Of a stretch of 64,000 bases of DNA, positions 58,711 to 64,000 are shown piece by piece (positions within the stretch are counted from its first letter, which is position 1; every line of letters starts with the position of its first letter). Source of the stretch: JAABVD01 sp965204545 (GTDB lineage Bacteria > Verrucomicrobiota > Verrucomicrobiia > Opitutales > UBA2995); the NCBI GenBank assembly GCA_965204545.1, contig CBDBFA010000003.1:1550001-1614000 (forward strand), read 5' to 3'. A program made the position numbers and the translations under genes. The notes beneath the pieces were generated by a model. The model was not told where the DNA came from and did no database searches. It worked only from the letters and a program-made list of their open reading frames with translations.

Positions 58711-59589
58711 ATGAAAGGGTGGGAGAAAATCTCCGTTGGGATTGCCGGTGTCACTTTCGCTACCGCCTTGATCTGGGGTGTGCTGACGGTCGCCGATACC
58801 CCGGATATTCCCGTGGCTGAGGTGAACGCCGAGGGATTCGACCATGAGCGCCCCCATTCCGAGGGGCAATCCGAGGAGGTGGAATGGGGGAAGCCTCCTC
58901 CCCAGGGAGGACCAAACTGGATTTTCGATATTTTTACTCCTCCCGTCATTTTTTATGACGAGGCGATGGGGACATTCACCGTTACCCCTCCCTTCCGGGA
59001 AGTGGCCGAGATAGTGGATGCGTTTGAATTGCGCCTTCTCAGTATCAGGCAGGAGCCCTACCGGTTTCAACTGGTTTCATATGCGGGGACCCCGGGCAAT
59101 TATGTCCTCACCCTGGAAAATATCGAAACGGGACAAGATGTTTTTTGTGCTCCCGGGGAAACCCTGGCCGAACACCGGATTCAGGTAGACCGTTTCATGG
59201 AAACTCGGGAGGTCCCGGCCGCATTGGAGGAAGGGAGTACGGAAGTGTTTGACCTGGTGGGGCAGGCTACCATTACCGACCTTCACACCAAGCAGACCCA
59301 CCTTTTGCGCCATAGCCAGATCGCCTATCTGGATCAACCCAGCGCCGTTTTTTCCAATCCGGAAGGGATGCAAATCGTCCTCCAACGCGGGGAGAGTTGG
59401 CGGTCTTCCAATGCGATTTACATCCTTTCGGGGATCGATGCGGACAACTGGCAGGTAACAGTGGAAAAATCCTCGTTGGTTGGGGGTGACAAGCTCCAAA
59501 AAATACTGCAACCTGCACATGATGATAACCCGTCCGACCCGACGATCCACCTTGCCCCTGGATTCGACGCGCCGACAGAGGTTTTTTAA
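58711..59589 (+). CDS. PilP-like inner-membrane/periplasmic protein (Amuc_1099-like)
   Basis: 292 residues: an N-terminal helix (about 6-26, ISVGIAGVTFATALIWGVLTV), a linker with PQGGPNWIFDIFTPPVIFYDE (about 70-91), and a beta-rich periplasmic part containing FTVTPPF, LSIRQEPYRFQLVSYAG and TEVFDLVGQATITDLHT. The position between the PilO-like and secretin genes, single anchor and beta domain match the PilP slot of PilMNOPQ and the Amuc_1099 slot in Akkermansia. Sequence similarity to classical PilP is not evident to me. ATG 58711 follows the previous stop by one base. Confidence 0.72.
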   Translation: MKGWEKISVGIAGVTFATALIWGVLTVADTPDIPVAEVNAEGFDHERPHSEGQSEEVEWGKPPPQGGPNWIFDIFTPPVIFYDEAMGTFTVTPPFREVAEIVDAFELRLLSIRQEPYRFQLVSYAGTPGNYVLTLENIETGQDVFCAPGETLAEHRIQVDRFMETREVPAALEEGSTEVFDLVGQATITDLHTKQTHLLRHSQIAYLDQPSAVFSNPEGMQIVLQRGESWRSSNAIYILSGIDADNWQVTVEKSSLVGGDKLQKILQPAHDDNPSDPTIHLAPGFDAPTEVF

Positions 59590-59601
59590 GACAGCTTGAT
59601 T

Positions 59602-62148
59602 ATGAATTGTTTTTTCAGGGCTTTATTGCCACAGTTGGTTCCCGCGCTTTTGTTCGGAGGCCTGTTTTTTGCCCCTGCTGTCAACGGCGCCCTGACTCCT
59701 CAGGAAAAAATGGATCTGTTTACCGAAGCCCTGGCTGCTCGGGATGCCGGGCAACATTACATAGCCCGGCAGAATCTCGAGATTCTGGCCCGGGAATATC
59801 CTCTCGACTCCCTGGTGGAGTCTACTCTCCGGGAGGTAAATGACCTGATTGAAGCTTCCGAGAAAGCCCGTCAGAACGGTTTCGCAACTGCTCCGAATGA
59901 GGCCGATCCGGAAATTGACTCCCTCATGCGCGATGAAATGGACCGGCAAACCAAAGCTCTGAATCGAGCTGAAAGGGCTGTGTTGGAAAGCGAGAAGATG
60001 ATCCGGAACGGAGATTACGGCCGTGCTCTCGGCGTCATTTATAGCGCCCTCAGAACCTTGCCGGATAATGTAACGACTCAACCGGTCCGGGATCGTTTGA
60101 ACCGAAAGAAAGCGGATGCATTGTTCGTTCAAGCCAACACTTTGTTGAGAATCGGTAACAAGCAGGCGGCCTGGGAGAGCTTGGCCGCTCTGGCCGTTCT
60201 GGATGGCAATTCCACGCGGTTTCGGCAGTTGAAAACCGCTTTCGATAGCAACCGGCCCCTCGAACCCTCCGCCGATTTGAGCTCCGTTACCAACATCTCG
60301 ACGCCCCCTGCCAATTCCCGGTCATCCCCGGCTGTCGTCTCCCAAAGCGCCCCAACGCCCCTCTCCCCCCCCAGCGGGGACGAATTCTATGAAATTGTGG
60401 GAGTGGATCCCGGCGCCCGAAACAGGCTCAACCTGCGCAGTGATTTGATTGAGGAGGTGGAAAAATCCTGGAGCCGACCACAGGTGTTGGTACAGTCTTC
60501 CCAGGACTTTGCTCAAGAAGCCGATCCGGTTGCCATGTTGCAGAAGCTGAATACCATCATCATCCCTTCCGTCAGTTACGGGGACATGGAGTTGAGCCGG
60601 GTGGTCAATTCGCTCAATGAGCTTTCGCTACGGTTTGACACCGGGATTGGCGAAAAAGGAGTCAATATCGTATTGATAGATCCCAACAAGGTGAATCCGA
60701 AGATTAATATCACCCTGCGCAATTTGTCCTTGAAACGCGTTCTCGACTTTGTGGCGGATTCTGTGGGATTTCAATACGAGGTTGAGGTGGATGCCGTGGT
60801 CATTCGTCCGGGGGAGGGAGGAGTTGCATCCAACCTGGAAACGGAGTTTTTCCCGATTTCGCGCTCAACATTCATTCGCATGACCGGCATCGGGGTCGGG
60901 GATGAGGCCGGAGCGGTTCCGGATGATCCCTTTTTACCGGTTTCCCCGGGAATTCCCGATGGTGGAGTGGATGAGGCCGGGGCGCTGCAGACCTTCCTCC
61001 AGCAAGCAGGGGTCGATTTCGTGGGCAACCCCGGCAGCAGTCTGGCGTATGACGGTTCGTCCATGATTGTGACGCAGACCAAGCGCAATCTGGATCGGAT
61101 CCGGAATATCCTCAACCGCTACGACGAGGTTCGACAGGTGGAAATAGAGGCCAAGTTTCTGGAGGTGGCCCAAGGAGACCTGAATGAACTCGGGTTTGAC
61201 TGGGCACTCGTGAGCAGGGACCAGAGCCAATCCTTCACTTCTTCCAATCGCTCCGTCACCGGTTCCTTCGATCGGATTTCAGGCGGTTCGAACATCATTA
61301 TCGATGGGCAGACAGTCGATACGCTCTATCCTCCCCAAATCCCCGGGGAAAACGCATTTTCCGCCTCGAGCGCTCCTTTGGGCATGGTGACGGGGACATT
61401 GGGGGACTATGATGTAGCCGGCATGCTTCGCGCCCTGTCGCAAAAATCCGGTTCCGACCTGCTCAGTGCGCCCAAGGTCACCGTTCTTTCAGGAGACCTG
61501 GCTACCATTACGGTGGCCCAGGAACTCCGTTACCCGGAATCCTATAGCGATATCGAACCGGAAGTCGGTTCGGGTTCATCCCTTACCGGCGGTAGCGGCG
61601 GGTCGGCCGGCGTAATTATCGCCGCCGGCACACCACAGGATTTTACCGTGCGTAACGTCGGGGTGGAACTTAGCGTAACCCCTCGGGTGGAAGAAGATGA
61701 TTACAGCATAACCCTGGATCTATATCCCAAAGTGACGGAATTTGACGGATTCGTGGAGTATGGCGGTCCCAGCATCGCGATTTCCAGTGGCCGGCAGGTT
61801 TCCGTCCCATCGGGGTTTTACCAGCCTATCTTTTCGGTGCGGGAAGTGAAAACCAGGGTTACGATCTGGGACGGCGCCACCGTAGTCATGGGCGGTTTGA
61901 CACGCGAGGAAGTCAGGGAGACAGACGACAAGATTCCGTTTTTAGGGGATTTGCCTTTAATCGGGCGGGTTTTTCGCTCCAAAGGCGAAACCATGCAAAA
62001 AAGGAACCTGCTCATATTTGTCACCGCCAATATGGTCAGCCCGGGAGGCTCTTTCAAGAATCAGCGCGTGGGTACCGTGCATCCAAACTCCACCTTTCAG
62101 AACACCGCCGTATCGACTGCCGGCGGATTGGAATACCGGGAACCTTAA
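59602..62148 (+). CDS. Secretin (PilQ/GspD superfamily, Amuc_1098-like)
   Basis: 848-residue outer-membrane channel protein. Signal peptide LPQLVPALLFGGLFFAPAVN (about 8-27), a helical TPR-like N-terminal region (about 30-200), a Pro-rich linker, an STN/N0-like domain (INITLRNLSLKRVLDFVADSVGF, about 367-389), an N1-type domain (TQTKRNLDRIRNILNRYDEVRQVEIEAKFLEV, about 488-520) and the secretin core (about 600-830): SAPKVTVLSGDLATITV, GVELSVTPRVEEDDYSITL, TRVTIWDGATVVMGGLT and KIPFLGDLPLIGRVFRSK, the conserved lip segment. ATG 59602 is preferred to TTG 59596. No pilotin gene is adjacent. Confidence 0.95.
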   Translation: MNCFFRALLPQLVPALLFGGLFFAPAVNGALTPQEKMDLFTEALAARDAGQHYIARQNLEILAREYPLDSLVESTLREVNDLIEASEKARQNGFATAPNEADPEIDSLMRDEMDRQTKALNRAERAVLESEKMIRNGDYGRALGVIYSALRTLPDNVTTQPVRDRLNRKKADALFVQANTLLRIGNKQAAWESLAALAVLDGNSTRFRQLKTAFDSNRPLEPSADLSSVTNISTPPANSRSSPAVVSQSAPTPLSPPSGDEFYEIVGVDPGARNRLNLRSDLIEEVEKSWSRPQVLVQSSQDFAQEADPVAMLQKLNTIIIPSVSYGDMELSRVVNSLNELSLRFDTGIGEKGVNIVLIDPNKVNPKINITLRNLSLKRVLDFVADSVGFQYEVEVDAVVIRPGEGGVASNLETEFFPISRSTFIRMTGIGVGDEAGAVPDDPFLPVSPGIPDGGVDEAGALQTFLQQAGVDFVGNPGSSLAYDGSSMIVTQTKRNLDRIRNILNRYDEVRQVEIEAKFLEVAQGDLNELGFDWALVSRDQSQSFTSSNRSVTGSFDRISGGSNIIIDGQTVDTLYPPQIPGENAFSASSAPLGMVTGTLGDYDVAGMLRALSQKSGSDLLSAPKVTVLSGDLATITVAQELRYPESYSDIEPEVGSGSSLTGGSGGSAGVIIAAGTPQDFTVRNVGVELSVTPRVEEDDYSITLDLYPKVTEFDGFVEYGGPSIAISSGRQVSVPSGFYQPIFSVREVKTRVTIWDGATVVMGGLTREEVRETDDKIPFLGDLPLIGRVFRSKGETMQKRNLLIFVTANMVSPGGSFKNQRVGTVHPNSTFQNTAVSTAGGLEYREP

Positions 62149-62204
62149 CCAGCTATCCCCTCCCCCAAATGTTATCGATCCCATCCTGGAGCAACTGATC
62201 GTTT

Positions 62205-62519
62205 ATGAAACGACTCGTCCTGAACATTTTGCTGACCTCGCTATTGCTGATCTGCGCGGCTGCTTTGGTCATTATGGCAATCGAACTGTACAAGACCCGC
62301 AACCAACTGGATTTCCTGCAAGAACGCCATGCCGAATTCCTCCAACAGATCCAGCAGATTGAGCAGGATCTGGCAGCAAAGGACGAATATCTGGAAAAAT
62401 TATTCACCGATCCGGTGTTCCTCGAACGCGTTGTGCGGGAAAGACTGGGTTGGAGTAAACCCGAAGAATGGATTTATCGGTTTCCTCAGGAGGACGAAGA
62501 GGAGGAAAACCGGGATTGA
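62205..62519 (+). CDS. Septum formation initiator family protein (FtsB/DivIC-like)
   Basis: 104 residues: one N-terminal membrane helix (about 4-26, LVLNILLTSLLLICAAALVIM), a coiled coil (about 28-66) and a short C-terminal part with FLERVVRERLGWSKPEEWIYRFP, the FtsB/DivIC pattern (R-x-x-L-G-x-x-x-x-x-E). Such proteins form the FtsQLB-type complex that activates septal peptidoglycan synthesis. The stop TGA overlaps the next start (TTG) as TTGA, linking it to UDP-GlcNAc synthesis. Confidence 0.85.
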   Translation: MKRLVLNILLTSLLLICAAALVIMAIELYKTRNQLDFLQERHAEFLQQIQQIEQDLAAKDEYLEKLFTDPVFLERVVRERLGWSKPEEWIYRFPQEDEEEENRD

Positions 62520-63949
62520 CCGTGGCGCATCCTCTTATAACCGAATTCGAGAGCGCGGGGCAGGGACAGGTTTTCAAATTCTGGGACCAATTGAGCGGAC
62601 CCGAACAAGACGCCCTGCTGCAACAAGCGCGGGAAATCGACCTGGCTGAAATCAGTCGCCTTAACGATACTCTTCTGCGGGGGGATGCAGGTGTGGAAAC
62701 CCGGGGCTATTCCGGTCTGCAGCCCGCCCCTTATATTGCACACCCCTCCAATGGTGGGGACCCCGATGCCTGGAATGAAGCAACCGCCGTGGGCGAGTCG
62801 GCCTTGCGAGTGGGCCGCGTAGCGGCGCTCGTGGTGGCGGGAGGCCAGGGGACCCGGCTCGGGTTCGACAAACCCAAGGGAATTTTTCCCGTCACGCCGA
62901 TACGGCAAAAATCCCTCTTCCGGGTTTTTGCCGAAAAAATCAAAGCGGCCGAAAACCGTTACCGGACTCGCCTTCCCTGGTTTATCATGACCAGCCCAAT
63001 CAATCACGCCGACACCATTGGCTTTTTTCGGGAAAACGACCATTTCGGGTTATCGGCGGAACGAGTCCATTTCTTCCGCCAGGGCAGGATGCCGGCGGTC
63101 GATCTCAAAGGAAAGATTCTCCTTTCCGGCAAGGGGAGCATTGCCATGAGCCCCGATGGACACGGGGGTTCCCTTCCTGCTCTGGTCCGAAGTGGGGCCA
63201 CCAGCCTCATGGCGGCAAACGGCATTGATTTGCTCAGCTATTTTCAGGTGGATAACCCATTGTGCAAAGTCATCGACCCCGCCTTTATCGGTTTCCATGT
63301 CCTGCGGGGGGCGAATATGTCCAGCAAGATGATTCCCAAAGCCTATGCCGAAGAAAAGATGGGTGTGTTTTGCCGTCGGAATTACAAGACGGTCGTGATC
63401 GAATACAGCGATCTTCCGGCGGACCTGATGCACGCCAGGGACGCACAGGGCAATTTGCGATTCCTGTCCGGAAGCATTGCCATTCACCTGTTTTCCCTTG
63501 AATTTATTGAAAAAATGGGAGCCACCATCCGTTCATCTCCCGGTCTTCCCTTTCACTTGGCCCAAAAGGTAATCCCCACCTTGGACGCGGATGGGAATTT
63601 CTACCGTCCGGATTCACCCAATGGAGTAAAGTTTGAACGGTTTGTTTTCGACGCGCTCCCCTTTTGCGGAGAATCCGTCGTGGTGGAGACCCGGCGAGCG
63701 AATGACTTCAGCCCGGTTAAAAACCGGCAGGGACAGGATTCGCCGAAAACTTCAGCCGAAGATCAGATGAAGGAATTTGCTTCCTGGTTGGAAGCCGCCG
63801 GGGAAACCGTGGCCAAGGCCGACGACGGCGTCCCCCTTCACCCCATCGAAGTAAGCCCGCTTTTCGGATACGATGAGGCGACTTTCTTGCGGAGATGGAA
63901 GGCCCTGGCCAAGAAACCGGATCTCACCCAACCCCTTTATCTGTCCTGA
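62516..63949 (+). CDS. UDP-N-acetylglucosamine pyrophosphorylase, eukaryote-like UAP (UDPGP family)
   Basis: 477 residues. Converts UTP and N-acetylglucosamine 1-phosphate to UDP-GlcNAc in eukaryotes; bacterial relatives may also use other hexose 1-phosphates. Nucleotide-binding loop LVVAGGQGTRLGFDKPKGIFPV (about 106-127), TSPINHADTIGFFRENDHFGL (about 159-179), VHFFRQGRMPAVD (about 182-194), MSPDGHGGSLPAL, YFQVDNPLCKVIDPAFIGFH (about 242-261) and KFERFVFDALPF. Size and motifs follow UAP1 rather than GlmU. TTG 62516 overlaps the ftsB-like stop and has GAGGAGG about 10 nt upstream; GTG 62522 is the alternative. With GlmS (45.2 kb) it serves the amino-sugar route. Confidence 0.9.
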   Translation: MTVAHPLITEFESAGQGQVFKFWDQLSGPEQDALLQQAREIDLAEISRLNDTLLRGDAGVETRGYSGLQPAPYIAHPSNGGDPDAWNEATAVGESALRVGRVAALVVAGGQGTRLGFDKPKGIFPVTPIRQKSLFRVFAEKIKAAENRYRTRLPWFIMTSPINHADTIGFFRENDHFGLSAERVHFFRQGRMPAVDLKGKILLSGKGSIAMSPDGHGGSLPALVRSGATSLMAANGIDLLSYFQVDNPLCKVIDPAFIGFHVLRGANMSSKMIPKAYAEEKMGVFCRRNYKTVVIEYSDLPADLMHARDAQGNLRFLSGSIAIHLFSLEFIEKMGATIRSSPGLPFHLAQKVIPTLDADGNFYRPDSPNGVKFERFVFDALPFCGESVVVETRRANDFSPVKNRQGQDSPKTSAEDQMKEFASWLEAAGETVAKADDGVPLHPIEVSPLFGYDEATFLRRWKALAKKPDLTQPLYLS

Positions 63950-63963
63950 CGGATTCCTGGAAA

Positions 63964-64000
63964 ATGAACCTGATAACATCTATCCGAGCTTTGGGGGAGG
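63964..64000 (+). CDS. Possible start of a further gene (cut by window edge)
   Basis: ATG 63964 lies 14 bp after the UAP stop on the same strand and the frame (MNLITSIRALGE) is open to the window end. Only 12 codons are visible, so neither reality nor function can be judged. Confidence 0.35.
   Translation, partial: MNLITSIRALGE

Noticed and set aside
1..64000. CRISPR array, tRNA/rRNA genes, prophage or transposase genes
   Set aside because: No regularly spaced direct repeats, no cloverleaf-like sequence in the gaps, and no recombinase or phage protein among the translated frames.

Overview
The window reads as a piece of a Gram-negative, non-spore-forming bacterial chromosome, most likely from the phylum Verrucomicrobiota (Opitutae-like lineages would fit). 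The main pointers are: (i) a cluster at 56.1-62.1 kb that matches in order, protein size and architecture the Akkermansia Amuc_1098-Amuc_1101 locus (secretin, PilP-like, PilO-like and PilM-like proteins); (ii) a UDPGP-type, eukaryote-like UDP-N-acetylglucosamine pyrophosphorylase, which I recall as common in the PVC superphylum; (iii) an N-terminal beta domain of a type I recall from verrucomicrobial exported proteins on a giant LRR-metalloprotease; (iv) intergenic regions full of short dispersed repeats. No tRNA, rRNA, CRISPR array, transposase or phage gene was found. The taxonomic call is inference; no marker gene was compared.

Layout. 1-3.6 kb (minus): end of a peptide ABC transporter operon (binding protein, DppB-type and DppC-type permeases) with an OsmC gene upstream. 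4.1-8.4 kb (plus): fused anthranilate synthase TrpEG, a DUF420 membrane protein, an orphan RelE/ParE-like toxin and pssA. 8.4-10.8 kb: an AT-rich intergenic region with DnaA-box-like sites (candidate origin), dnaN, and an unknown membrane protein. 11-21.2 kb: molybdenum cofactor genes moaA, moeA-moaC-moaD and moaE, split by a convergent minus-strand operon of glycan-type genes (methyltransferase, GT-C-like membrane protein, zinc-ribbon methyltransferase, UbiA prenyltransferase) and argJ. 21.3-28.6 kb: gnd, an AraC-MGMT fusion, an ECF sigma/anti-sigma pair, gmk and miaB. 29-34 kb: a spore-photoproduct-lyase-like radical SAM protein with a nucleosidase, a cupin with pdxH, and a two-subunit sodium:solute symporter. 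34.3-43.6 kb: exported FKBP isomerase, recJ, secDF, yajC, gcvH, gcvT, a CNNM/CorC protein and lgt. 43.6-51.3 kb: glgC, glmS, a group-2 sigma factor, rpsA and hisG with repeat islands between. 51.5-64 kb: the LRR-metzincin protein, the PilMN-O-P-Q-like assembly cluster, an FtsB/DivIC-like protein and the UAP-type enzyme.

How the genes work together. The most coherent systems are molybdopterin synthesis (MoaA, C, D, E and MoeA), the protein-export core (SecDF-YajC), amino-sugar and envelope supply (GlmS to UDP-GlcNAc via the UAP-type enzyme, Lgt, FtsB-like), and an envelope-spanning PilMNOPQ-type machine in which PilM and PilN appear to be one polypeptide. That machine lacks its motor ATPases, platform protein and pilins in this window. 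The repeats (at least five families, several in inverted copies 20 kb apart, one with 44-bp terminal inverted repeats) are the clearest non-genic signal.
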